NCBI GenBank assembly: GCA_038211615.1
Contig: JBBQVL010000010.1
Span: forward strand, 1 to 64,000
Reading direction: 5' to 3'
Origin: DASWJZ01 sp038211615
GTDB taxonomy: Bacteria > Pseudomonadota > Alphaproteobacteria > Rhizobiales > Afifellaceae
Length of the DNA: 64,000 bases
Shown: piece by piece, positions 52,343 through 60,706 of the stretch
Layout of the letters: every line of letters starts with the position of its first letter
How positions within the stretch are numbered: position 1 is the first letter of the stretch
Translations under genes and position numbers: made by a program
Notes under the pieces: generated by a model
What the model was told of the DNA's origin: nothing
The model's database searches: none
Seen by the model: only the letters and a program-made list of their open reading frames with translations

Positions 52343-53173
52343 ATGGCCGAGCCGCCGTTTCTGGTCAAGGTCTGGGGTGCGCGGGGCAGCCTTCCCGCGC
52401 CGGCCGCGTCGAACCTCGTCTTCGGTAGCGACACGTGCAGCATCGAGATGCGCTGCGGCGAGCATGTGCTGATCTTCGACGTGGGAACCGGCGCGGAGAG
52501 CCTCTCGAGCCGGCTGACGCACGGCAACGTGAAGGACTTCGATATCTTCTTCTCGCATTGCCATTACGACCACATCATCGGGCTGCCGTTCTTGAAGCCG
52601 CTCTATGACCACACTGTCGCGGCGCGCATCTATGCGGGGCACTTCGAGGATTCCACGACCTGCGAGCAAATGGTCGACGGCTTCATGGCCCCGCCCTACT
52701 TTCCGGTGACCAGAAAGTATTTCGAGGCGAAGATCGCCTACCAGAACTTCCGTCCGCCCGACACGCTGACGCCGCACCCGGGCATCGAGGTCCGTACGAT
52801 ACGGCTCAACCATCCGAACGGCTGCGTCGGCTACCGGGTGAACTATCGCGGCAATTCGGTCTGCTACATGACCGATACCGAGCATGACCCTGGGCATAGC
52901 GACGAAAAGCTCCTGGCTTTCCTGAGCGGGGCGGACATCCTTTTCTACGACTGCACCTATACGGCCGCCGAGTTCGAGCATTACCGCGGCTACGGCCACT
53001 CCACGTGGGAGGAAGGCGTGCGGATATGCGAGGCGGCCGGCGTCAGGCGGCTGGTGATCTTCCACCACCGCCCGGGCCGCGACGATGAAGAGCTCATGAA
53101 GATCGAAGCCGAGGCTCAGGCTCGCTTTCCGGGCGCCGTGGTAGGTCGCACGGGTCTTGAACTCGTGCCGTGA
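52343..53173 (+). CDS. MBL-fold hydrolase, possible cyclic-nucleotide or RNase Z-like phosphodiesterase
   Basis: Metallo-beta-lactamase-fold enzyme of 276 residues with a full metal site: His72, His74, Asp76 and His77 in SHCHYDHIIG, His156 in RLNHPNG, Asp178 in CYMTDTEH, and a late His in VIFHHRPGRDD. The group with TDTEHD and GHST is close to class II phosphodiesterases and RNase Z. Lying in a cNMP block it could destroy the cyclic nucleotide sensed by its neighbour, but no specificity residues can be named. It starts nine bases after the cNMP-binding gene stop. Confidence 0.85.
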   Translation: MAEPPFLVKVWGARGSLPAPAASNLVFGSDTCSIEMRCGEHVLIFDVGTGAESLSSRLTHGNVKDFDIFFSHCHYDHIIGLPFLKPLYDHTVAARIYAGHFEDSTTCEQMVDGFMAPPYFPVTRKYFEAKIAYQNFRPPDTLTPHPGIEVRTIRLNHPNGCVGYRVNYRGNSVCYMTDTEHDPGHSDEKLLAFLSGADILFYDCTYTAAEFEHYRGYGHSTWEEGVRICEAAGVRRLVIFHHRPGRDDEELMKIEAEAQARFPGAVVGRTGLELVP

Positions 53174-53209
53174 CGACATAATCTGTGGGTGCTGCAACCG
53201 GGGCGATCG

Positions 53210-54436
53210 ATGGCTGAACCGAGCCTCGTTTCTCAAATCACCGACTGGCTGGTCGATCAATCGCTCGGGGAGCCCGACATCGTCGCGCTTTTCGAGGGGG
53301 TCTGCACGCGGCTGCACGCGATCGGCATTCCGATCAGCCGGGCGATGTTGATGTGGTCGACCCTCCACCCGCTGTTCCAGGCGGAGAACGTCGTCTGGCA
53401 CCGGGATCAGGCGGCGGAACTCCGCCAGTTCCCGCACCAGGATAACTCCACCGAACAATGGAAGCGCAGCCCGATGCGCTACATGCTCGAAACGCATGTC
53501 AACGTGCTGCGCCGCCGGCTCAAGGGGCCTGGCGCCCTGCTGGATTTCGAGATCCTGAACGACCTCGTAGACGACGGTTACACGGACTACCTCGCGATGA
53601 GCACCGAACTCTTCACGCGCGGCAACAATCCCGATGTCTCCCGCCGCGGCATGTTCGTCACCTGGGCGTCCGACAGGCCGGGAGGGTTCATCGACGACGA
53701 TCTCGCCACCCTGCAACGCATTCAGCGGCGTCTCGCCATCGCCTGCAAGACGGTCATCCAGTCGCAGATTTCCCGCAATATCGCCGAGGCCTATCTCGGC
53801 AAGCAGACCGGGCAGCGCGTGCTGGCGGGCTCGATCCGGCTGGGTGACGGGGAGCAGACAAGGGCGCTCGTCTGGTACTCCGACCTCCGGAACTCTACGC
53901 GCCTCGCGGAGACCATGCCGAGCGAGGATTTCCTCAACCTCCTGAACGTCTATTTCGAATGCGCGGCGCGCCCCGCCATAGCGGCCGGCGGCGAAGTGCT
54001 GGCCTTCGTCGGGGACGCCGTGCTCGCGATCTTCCCGGTCGCCGACGAATCTGAATTGCCGGACCTCACCCGCCGGGTGACTGATGCGCTGAACAAATCG
54101 CTGCTGCTCGCCGACGAGATCAACGCACAGCGCGTTGCGGCAGGAAGCGAGCCGATCCGCTACGGGATCGGCCTCAACATCGGGACGGTGATGTATGGCA
54201 ACATCGGCGTGCCGGAGCGGCTGGCGTTCTCCGCCATCGGCCCGACCGTGATCGAGGTGGCGCGCATCGAGAAGCTGACCAAGACGATCGGGTCGCGCGT
54301 TCTCGCCACACGTCAGGTCGCCGCGCTCGAGCCGAGGCTCTGGCGCTCTGTCGGCCTGCACCGGCTCGAGGGCGTTGGCCAGCCGCAGGAGCTGTTCAGC
54401 TACCAGGAAGAAGTAGCGACGCGAGAGGCGGCGTGA
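53210..54436 (+). CDS. Class III cyclase-fold protein with altered base-recognition residues
   Basis: Protein of 408 residues. The N-terminal part (~1-190) is a Rhizobium-type sensory region, and a class III cyclase domain spans ~215-380. Metal Asp225 (WYSDLRNST) and Asp269 (AFVGDAVLAIF) are kept, as is Arg352. By alignment to ordinary rhizobial cyclases (K-F-I-GD, RLDF, V-N-E), the base-reading Lys is Ala265, the Asp is Ala339 (ERLAF), and the transition-state Asn is Ile348. Either the substrate is not ATP or the domain acts as a sensor. ATG 53210 is preferred over GTG 53189. Confidence 0.85.
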   Translation: MAEPSLVSQITDWLVDQSLGEPDIVALFEGVCTRLHAIGIPISRAMLMWSTLHPLFQAENVVWHRDQAAELRQFPHQDNSTEQWKRSPMRYMLETHVNVLRRRLKGPGALLDFEILNDLVDDGYTDYLAMSTELFTRGNNPDVSRRGMFVTWASDRPGGFIDDDLATLQRIQRRLAIACKTVIQSQISRNIAEAYLGKQTGQRVLAGSIRLGDGEQTRALVWYSDLRNSTRLAETMPSEDFLNLLNVYFECAARPAIAAGGEVLAFVGDAVLAIFPVADESELPDLTRRVTDALNKSLLLADEINAQRVAAGSEPIRYGIGLNIGTVMYGNIGVPERLAFSAIGPTVIEVARIEKLTKTIGSRVLATRQVAALEPRLWRSVGLHRLEGVGQPQELFSYQEEVATREAA

Positions 54437-54440
54437 GGCG

Positions 54441-55604
54441 TTGAGCGCCGGCTTCCGCTACGATGACCTGCCGGCCTTCGAAGCCTTCGAACGGGTAAGC
54501 GATCCTTCGGCTTACACTCCCCTTCCCGACGACTGGATGGTCGGAGTGTCCGATGTCGTCCGCTCGACGGACGCGCTCCGCGAGGGCCGCTACAAGGACG
54601 TGAACATGGCGGGGGCGGCGGTGATCGGCGCTGTCCGCAACGCGCTTGGCGGCGTGAATTTCCCTTTCGTCTTCGGCGGAGACGGGGCGGAATTCGCGGT
54701 TCCGGGTGAATTCGCGGAACGCACGGGCGACGCCATGGCGAAGACGGCAGTTTTCGTCGCGGAAGAGCTTCAGCTCGATCTCCGCGTCGGCATGCTTTCT
54801 GTCTCCGCCATCCGCGCAGCAGGCCATGAGGTGCGCGTGGCGCGCTACGCGGCCTCCCTGGAGGCGGTCTATGCGATGTTCTCCGGCGGCGGGGTAAGCT
54901 ACGCCGAGGAAGAGTTGAAGGCCGGACGAATCGAGGTTCCACCTGCGCCCCCGGGAACGCGGCCGGACCTGACCGGCCTGTCCTGCCGCTGGTCGCCGAT
55001 CGCGTCGCGGCACGGCGTGATTCTTACGCTGCTCGTCGCGCCGGCCGCAAACGCATCCGAAGCGGCGTTCCGGAGCGTGGCGTCGAGCGTAATCCGGATA
55101 ACCGAGTCTGACCCCCGCGCCGGCCATCCGGTGCCACCGCGGGGACCGGAGTTCACCCTGAGCCCGCGCGCCGTCCGCCTGGAAGCAGCGGCAACGCGCG
55201 GCACGACCAGCCGGCTTGTCCGCGCTGCCCAGATCGTGACGCAGATGCTGATCGCACTCTACATCGACAAGCGCGGTACCCCAGCGGGCGGGTTCGATCC
55301 GAAGCGCTATCGCGGATGGGTCGTCTCGAACTCCGACTACCGCAAATACAACGACGCGCTGCGCATGACTATCGATTGCACCCTCGAGACCGCCGCGCGG
55401 CTTGAGGCGCTGCTCACCAAGGCGGAGAGCGATGGCATTGTCGATTTTGGCCTGCATCGCCAGGACGCGGCGCTGATGACCTGTATCGTCCCCTCTTTCA
55501 TGACCGACGATCACGTCCACTTCCTCGATGGCGCGGGGGGCGGTTACGCACTCGCCGCAAGCTCCCTGAAGGAGAAGCTCGCCGGACGGAAAGCGGCCGC
55601 TTGA
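54441..55604 (+). CDS. DUF3095 protein
   Basis: Protein of 387 residues of the DUF3095 family, recognised from the PLPDDWMVGVSDVVRSTDAL opening and the NFPFVFGGDGAEFAVP segment. Both segments are placed like the two metal-binding strands of class III cyclases (D-x3-ST, and GGDG), so the fold is probably cyclase-like; no activity is known. TTG 54441 is the only reasonable start after the upstream stop (54436), and there is no in-frame ATG nearby. It lies four bases after the cyclase-fold gene, in the same operon. Confidence 0.82.
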   Translation: MSAGFRYDDLPAFEAFERVSDPSAYTPLPDDWMVGVSDVVRSTDALREGRYKDVNMAGAAVIGAVRNALGGVNFPFVFGGDGAEFAVPGEFAERTGDAMAKTAVFVAEELQLDLRVGMLSVSAIRAAGHEVRVARYAASLEAVYAMFSGGGVSYAEEELKAGRIEVPPAPPGTRPDLTGLSCRWSPIASRHGVILTLLVAPAANASEAAFRSVASSVIRITESDPRAGHPVPPRGPEFTLSPRAVRLEAAATRGTTSRLVRAAQIVTQMLIALYIDKRGTPAGGFDPKRYRGWVVSNSDYRKYNDALRMTIDCTLETAARLEALLTKAESDGIVDFGLHRQDAALMTCIVPSFMTDDHVHFLDGAGGGYALAASSLKEKLAGRKAAA

Positions 55605-56437
55605 TGCGCGCCCGCCGGCTTCGCTTCGGTCTCTCCACACTGCTCGGGTTCCGCAAGCGCGGGTTCTTCATCCCCTACCGCTACGCCGACCAGGTGCCGC
55701 CCCGGCAGGACCGCGCCTCCTACGAGGCGCTCGAGCCGATCTTCGCGGAAGCCGGCGAGACCTTCGCGGCGATGCTCGGGTCGATGACCCCCTACGCCGA
55801 GGCGTTTCAAAGGCTCGGCGGCAGGCCGCCGGAGCCGCGCTGGGAGCAGGACTGGTTTCCCCGGCTCGACGCCGCGGCGCTCTACGTCTTCGTGCGGGAA
55901 ACGAAGCCGGCGCGCATCGTGGAGGTCGGTTCCGGCCATTCAACCCGCTTCATGGCGCGCGCCGTTCGCGACGGCGGGCTCGCGACCGCGATCACCTCGA
56001 TCGACCCCGCGCCGCGCGCCGACATCGACGGGACCGGCGCCACCCTCATCCGCCAAACAGTGCAGGCAGCGGGACTGACACCGTTCACGCCGCTCGACAC
56101 GGGCGACATCCTCTTCATCGATTCCAGCCACATCCTGATGCCCGGCACAGACGTGGACATCCTCTTCAACCACGTGCTGCCGGCGCTGGGGCGCGGCGTG
56201 CTCGTGCACGTGCACGACATCTTCCTGCCCGACGACTATCCGCCGGAATGGGACTGGCGCGGCTACAACGAGCAGCTCGGCGTCGCGGGACTTTTGCAGG
56301 GACGCGGGTTCCGCCTGCTCTGGTCAAGCCACTACGCGGTGACGCGGATGGCGGAAGCGGTGGCGGCGAGCGCCGCGGCCGCGCTGCCGCTGAAGAAAGG
56401 TGCGCACGAGGCGAGCCTGTGGATGGTGAAGGTGTGA
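55604..56437 (+). CDS. Class I SAM-dependent methyltransferase (Methyltransf_24-like)
   Basis: Protein of 277 residues. The SAM motif IVEVGSGHSTRFMARAV is at ~105-121, the acidic strand with TSIDPAPR at ~133, and motif II with ILFIDSSHILM at ~165. A Lys/Arg-rich N-terminus may bind a membrane or nucleic acid. ATG 55604 overlaps the DUF3095 stop (TGATG). Its substrate is unknown. A dyad repeat follows the stop at once, so it ends the operon. Confidence 0.85.
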   Translation: MRARRLRFGLSTLLGFRKRGFFIPYRYADQVPPRQDRASYEALEPIFAEAGETFAAMLGSMTPYAEAFQRLGGRPPEPRWEQDWFPRLDAAALYVFVRETKPARIVEVGSGHSTRFMARAVRDGGLATAITSIDPAPRADIDGTGATLIRQTVQAAGLTPFTPLDTGDILFIDSSHILMPGTDVDILFNHVLPALGRGVLVHVHDIFLPDDYPPEWDWRGYNEQLGVAGLLQGRGFRLLWSSHYAVTRMAEAVAASAAAALPLKKGAHEASLWMVKV

Positions 56438-56443
56438 ACGCGG

Positions 56444-56590
56444 CCTTCTCCCCTTGAGGGAGAAGGTGGCTGCGGAGCAGCCGGATGAGGGGGAGCTGCG
56501 AGATTTCGTGCCGCAGCCAATCGCAGGCGTCCCCCTCTCCCGAGGTCCGGCCAAGGCCGGACACCACCCTCTCCCTCAAGGGGAGAGGGC
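56444..56590. repeat. Intergenic dyad repeat (RIME-like) between convergent genes
   Basis: The arm at 56444-56469 (CCTTCTCCCCTTGAGGGAGA then AGGTGG) and the arm at 56564-56589 (the reverse complement, with two changes) enclose ~95 bases that hold two smaller hairpins: GGTCCGGCC/GGCCGGACA-like at ~56544-56562 and GCTGCGG/CAGC-like at ~56468-56482. Each arm is itself a palindrome. No gene is inside. Similar mosaic elements (RIME) are known in Rhizobiales. Confidence 0.75.
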
Positions 56591-56609
56591 CCGATGTCAG
56601 GCGCCGCGC

Positions 56610-57767
56610 CTACTCGTGCGGGTCGATCGCGTCCCGCAGGCCGTCGCCGAGGAAGGAGAACGCCAGCACCACCAGCATTACCGGCACCATCGGCGCGAGC
56701 AGCCACGGATAGAGCGCCACTGCCTCGATGTTCTGCGCCTCCGACAGGAGCACGCCCCACGAGGTGATCGGCGGCCGCAGGCCCAGCCCGAGGAAGGAGA
56801 GCGCCGTCTCCGCCAGGATCATCGAGGGGATCGACAGCGAGGCCGAGGCGATCAGATGGCTGGTGAAATTCGGGACGAGATGCCGGCCGATGATGCGCGA
56901 GGGCTTTGCGCCCATCATCTCCGCGGCGGAGACGTAATCCTCCTCGCGCAAGGCGAAGAGCTTCGAGCGCACGGCGCGCGCGATCGACGGCCAGTCGAGC
57001 AGCGCCAGGATGACGGTGATGCCGAAATAGATGAGGCGGGGATCCCAGGTCACCGGCAGCGCGGCGGAGAGCGCCATCCAGAGCGGCAGCTCAGGAATGG
57101 AGCGGAGCACCTCGGTGACACGCTGCACGATGGAATCGAAGAGGCCGCCGTAATAGCCGGCGATGCCGCCGATGATGATGCCGATCGTGTAGCTGAGGGT
57201 GACGCCGACGAGCCCGATCGTCAGCGATATGCGCGAACCGAAGACAAGTCGCGAGAACATGTCGCGTCCGAGGCGGTCTGTGCCGAGCAGGAACAGCGTT
57301 CCGTCCTCCGGCGGGCATATCAGGTGGAAGTGGCCGGTGAAGAGGCCGAAGTAGTTGTATTCCTCGCCGTAGCAGAAGAACCGGAGCGGTTGCGGCTTCG
57401 AGCGGTTCGTCGCGTATTCGCGCTTCAGCGTGTCCATGTTGAGCTTGAAGTCGAGCGGATAGACGAACGGCCCGACCAGCCTGCCCTCGTGGAAGAGATG
57501 CACGCGCTGCGGCGGCGAATAGACGAAGCCGCTGTGGCGATGATGCAGGTCGTAGGGAGCGATGATTTCGGGAATGAGGATCGAGAAGTAGCTGATCCCG
57601 AGGAACACCAGCGAGATCACGGCCACCTTGTGCCGCAGAAAGCGCCACCAGATGATCTGGCTCTGCGAGGCGTTCAGATAGCGCTCGGACGGCGCGGAGC
57701 CGGCCGCGACGGTGGCTTCCGGATCGAACGCCTCTTCGGAGACGTAATGGGCGAGCGGCATGCTCAT
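56610..57767 (-). CDS. Peptide-type ABC transporter permease (OppC/YejE-like)
   Basis: Inner-membrane permease of 385 residues. TM1 is at ~40-65, followed by a periplasmic loop of ~100 residues (typical of YejE), the LGTDRLGRDMFSRLVFGSRIS motif that opens the binding-protein-dependent core, four to five helices and the EAA loop EEDYVSAAEMMGAKPSRII. It pairs with the OppB-like permease, overlapping it by four bases, and with the binding protein next. The long loop favours the YejABEF type over classic OppC. Confidence 0.93.
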   Translation of the reverse strand: MSMPLAHYVSEEAFDPEATVAAGSAPSERYLNASQSQIIWWRFLRHKVAVISLVFLGISYFSILIPEIIAPYDLHHRHSGFVYSPPQRVHLFHEGRLVGPFVYPLDFKLNMDTLKREYATNRSKPQPLRFFCYGEEYNYFGLFTGHFHLICPPEDGTLFLLGTDRLGRDMFSRLVFGSRISLTIGLVGVTLSYTIGIIIGGIAGYYGGLFDSIVQRVTEVLRSIPELPLWMALSAALPVTWDPRLIYFGITVILALLDWPSIARAVRSKLFALREEDYVSAAEMMGAKPSRIIGRHLVPNFTSHLIASASLSIPSMILAETALSFLGLGLRPPITSWGVLLSEAQNIEAVALYPWLLAPMVPVMLVVLAFSFLGDGLRDAIDPHE

Positions 57768-58762
57768 CGCGCCGACCCCCCGGAGAGCCTGATGCGAGGA
57801 TCGAGGACCGCAAGCAGGATATCCGACACCAGCATGCCGACGACCGTCAGCACCGCGAGGAACATCAGGAACGAGCCGGCGAGGTACATGTCCTGGCTCT
57901 GCAGCGACGACAGCAGCATCGGCCCGGTGGTCGGCAGCGACATGACGGCGGAGACGATGACGGAGCCGGAAACCACCTGCGGCAGCAGGCTGCCGATGTC
58001 GGAGATGAACGGGTTGAGCGCCATGCGAAGCGGATAGCGCCGCAGCAGCCGGCCCTCCGTCACCCCCTTGGCGCGCGCCGTGGTGACGTATTGCTTCTGC
58101 AGCTCATCGAGCAGGTTGGCGCGGAGCCGCCGTATCATGCCGGCGGTCCCCGACGTGCCGATGACCACCACCGGCACCCAGAGATGCTCGAACACCGAGA
58201 CGAGCTTCCCCCAGCTCCACGGCTGATCGACATAGGTCGGATCCATCAGTCCGCCGATCGACGTCCCGAACCAGACATTGGCGAAGTAGAGGAGGATCAG
58301 CGCCAGCAGGAAATTCGGCGTCGCGAGACCGATGAAACCGAGGAACGACAGCCCATGATCCGCCGCGCTGTACTGGTGCGTGGCCGAGTAGACGCCGATC
58401 GGGAACGACACGATGTAGATGAAGGCGACGGTGAAGAAATTCAGCACCAGCGTCAGGAACAGCCGATCGCCGATCACGTTGGCGACCGGCTGATTGTATT
58501 CGAAAGAGTAGCCGAGATCGCCGTGCAACAGGCCGGTGACCCAGACGAAGTACTGCTGCCACAGAGGCTTGTCGAGGCCGTACTGCTCGCGCAGAAACGC
58601 GATCTTGTCGTCCGCGACCTTCTCGCCCATCGCCTGAATCTCCGCCATGTAGGTGGAGAGGTAGTCCCCCGGGGGGAGCTGGATGATGATGAAGACGAGG
58701 ACGCTGATGCCGAGCAGCGTCCAGATCATCGTCAGGACACGTCGGACGAGAAAGGCGAGCAC
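57764..58762 (-). CDS. Peptide-type ABC transporter permease (OppB/YejB-like)
   Basis: Inner-membrane permease of 332 residues. TM1 at ~10-28 is followed by a loop including LRPQYGLDKPL-like LREQYGLDKPLWQQYFVWV, then five helices and the EAA motif QKQYVTTARAKGVTEGRLLR. It is the first-transmembrane partner of the OppC-like subunit. The binding-protein gene precedes it by nine bases and the OppC-like gene overlaps it, so the three form an operon. Confidence 0.93.
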   Translation of the reverse strand: MLAFLVRRVLTMIWTLLGISVLVFIIIQLPPGDYLSTYMAEIQAMGEKVADDKIAFLREQYGLDKPLWQQYFVWVTGLLHGDLGYSFEYNQPVANVIGDRLFLTLVLNFFTVAFIYIVSFPIGVYSATHQYSAADHGLSFLGFIGLATPNFLLALILLYFANVWFGTSIGGLMDPTYVDQPWSWGKLVSVFEHLWVPVVVIGTSGTAGMIRRLRANLLDELQKQYVTTARAKGVTEGRLLRRYPLRMALNPFISDIGSLLPQVVSGSVIVSAVMSLPTTGPMLLSSLQSQDMYLAGSFLMFLAVLTVVGMLVSDILLAVLDPRIRLSGGSAR

Positions 58763-58771
58763 GGGACGCCT

Positions 58772-60691
58772 CTACTCGGCCAGCCAGAAGGTATCCGGGC
58801 GATAGACGCCGAAATAGGCGCCCGGCTCGAAATTGTAGACGCCGCGCTCCGGCACGTTCTGCAGCTTGTTCGAGACGACAACGAGCTGTTCGACCCCGGA
58901 AACGATGCCGATCGTGAAAACCTGGTCGGCCCAGAGCGAGAGGATCTTGTGCCAGACCTCCTCCTGCGCGGCCGGGTCGGCGGATTTGCCCCAGTCCTCC
59001 TTCAGCGCCATCAGCTCCTTTACGGAATCGAGGTCCGGCGCCTGGCCCATCTGGCCGCTCGTCTGCGCCCACAGTCCCCAGGCCGGCCACTCGAACTGGT
59101 CGGGGGATTGCGGCGCGAATTCGGCCGGGCTCATGGCGGGCTTAAGCATGGCGTTCTCCAACCCCCACCAGACCGCCATCTGCGTGTCGCCGGAATTCAG
59201 GCGGTTGTAGAAGACCTCGCGCTGCGACGCCTTGATGAAGAGCGAGACGCCGACCTTCTTCCAGTGGTCGCGGACGAGCTCCAGAACGTCCGACTGCTCG
59301 GTCTCCTCGCCGGCCGTCTCCACCACGATCTGCAGCGGCCTGCCGTCGGCCATGAGACGGATGCCGTCGGGGCCGCGCTTCGTCAGCCCGAGATCGTCCA
59401 GCAGCTTGTTGGCGAGGTCGGGATCGTACTGGGTCCACTTCGTCTGGTATTCGTCCTTGAAGAGCGGCGACTCGGGAAGCACGGTGTTGTTGGAGGGCTG
59501 CGCCACGCCGTAGAAGATCGTGTTGTTGATGTCGTCGCGGTCGATCCCCACCGAAAGGGCGCGACGGAACTCAGCCTTGCGGAAGAGGTCGCGCAGCCCC
59601 GCGTCGGTGGTGTTGAGATCGGGATAGAGCGCGACCCGCGCGCCCTTCGTCGCTAGCCAGCGGCGGACCTGGTAGCCGCTCCGCTCCTCCGCTTCCTTCA
59701 GGAAGGTGAAGTTGGAGAACGCCAGGTAGCCGCCCTGCAAATCCGACTCGCCCGAGGCGGCCTTCGCCGGAATGAGGTCGGCGTTGGATATCGGCATGGC
59801 CACCTGATCGATATAGGGAAGCTGCAGCCCAGCCTCATCGACCCGGTAGAAATAGGGGTTGCGCTCGAAGACGAAGCGATCGGACGGCGGCTTTGTCTTC
59901 AGCACCCAGGGCTGCAAGGTCGGATAGTCGAGGTTGTCGTTGCGGTAGGAGCGGTCCTTGCTGAAGAGGAGCGCCACCCAGTTCTGCTGCCCGGCGTCCT
60001 CCGCCATCTTCTTCACGGCGTCGAGACCGGCATATTTCTGGTGAAATTGCTTCAGATAATGCGCGGGACGGAATATCTCGACGGGCTGCGCGGCGGCGAG
60101 CGCCGCGAGGAAATAGGCGTTCGGCTTTGTCCAGGTGTAGCGGACCGTCACCGCGTCGGGAAATTCGACCACCGGCTTCTCGCCGTCGACCAGCAGTTCC
60201 TTCGGCGGACCGAAACGCGAAACGTCCGGATCGTTCGCCATGTCCTCCCAGTAGAAGCGGAAGTCCTCGGAGGTGAAGGGCTCGCCGTCCGACCATTTGT
60301 GGCCGGGGCGGAGATGGAAGGTGAAGACCTTGCTGTCCTGGACGTCCACGCTTTCGGCGATATCGGGGACAATCTCGAAATTCGTGTCGTAGCCGACAAG
60401 CCGCGCATAGCCGTAGATGACCATGAGACGCGTGTCCTTGGCGCTGCCACCGATGATGCGCAGCGTGCCGCCGTAGCGCCCGGGCTTCTTTTCCGTGCCC
60501 GCGTAGCTGACGATCGAGGGATGCTCGGGAATGCGCTCGCCGACCGGTGGCAAGGTCTTTGCGGCAACGGCGTCAGCGAAGAACGGCGGCTCGACCATTG
60601 TCGGCGCCGCCTGCGCGAAGGCCGGGGCCTGCGCCAGTAGCGCGCCAAATGCGAGGAGCGCACCCAGCCCCCACGATACACGAACGCCCAT
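58772..60691 (-). CDS. Extracellular solute-binding protein, family 5 (peptide-type)
   Basis: Periplasmic binding protein of 639 residues with a signal peptide in residues 1-26. SBP_bac_5 hallmarks include TFHLRPGHKWSDGEPFTSED (domain entry), VRYTWTKPNAYFLAALA and the late WGLENAMLKPAMSPA. At over 600 residues it fits the YejA-like size class. It collects a peptide or related compound for the two permeases; the ATPase is probably the double-NBD protein at 47 kb. The gene is upstream of oppB/oppC in the operon order A-B-C, and downstream of FkbM by ~15 bases. Confidence 0.93.
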   Translation of the reverse strand: MGVRVSWGLGALLAFGALLAQAPAFAQAAPTMVEPPFFADAVAAKTLPPVGERIPEHPSIVSYAGTEKKPGRYGGTLRIIGGSAKDTRLMVIYGYARLVGYDTNFEIVPDIAESVDVQDSKVFTFHLRPGHKWSDGEPFTSEDFRFYWEDMANDPDVSRFGPPKELLVDGEKPVVEFPDAVTVRYTWTKPNAYFLAALAAAQPVEIFRPAHYLKQFHQKYAGLDAVKKMAEDAGQQNWVALLFSKDRSYRNDNLDYPTLQPWVLKTKPPSDRFVFERNPYFYRVDEAGLQLPYIDQVAMPISNADLIPAKAASGESDLQGGYLAFSNFTFLKEAEERSGYQVRRWLATKGARVALYPDLNTTDAGLRDLFRKAEFRRALSVGIDRDDINNTIFYGVAQPSNNTVLPESPLFKDEYQTKWTQYDPDLANKLLDDLGLTKRGPDGIRLMADGRPLQIVVETAGEETEQSDVLELVRDHWKKVGVSLFIKASQREVFYNRLNSGDTQMAVWWGLENAMLKPAMSPAEFAPQSPDQFEWPAWGLWAQTSGQMGQAPDLDSVKELMALKEDWGKSADPAAQEEVWHKILSLWADQVFTIGIVSGVEQLVVVSNKLQNVPERGVYNFEPGAYFGVYRPDTFWLAE

Positions 60692-60706
60692 CCCCCAACT
60701 CCCTTG

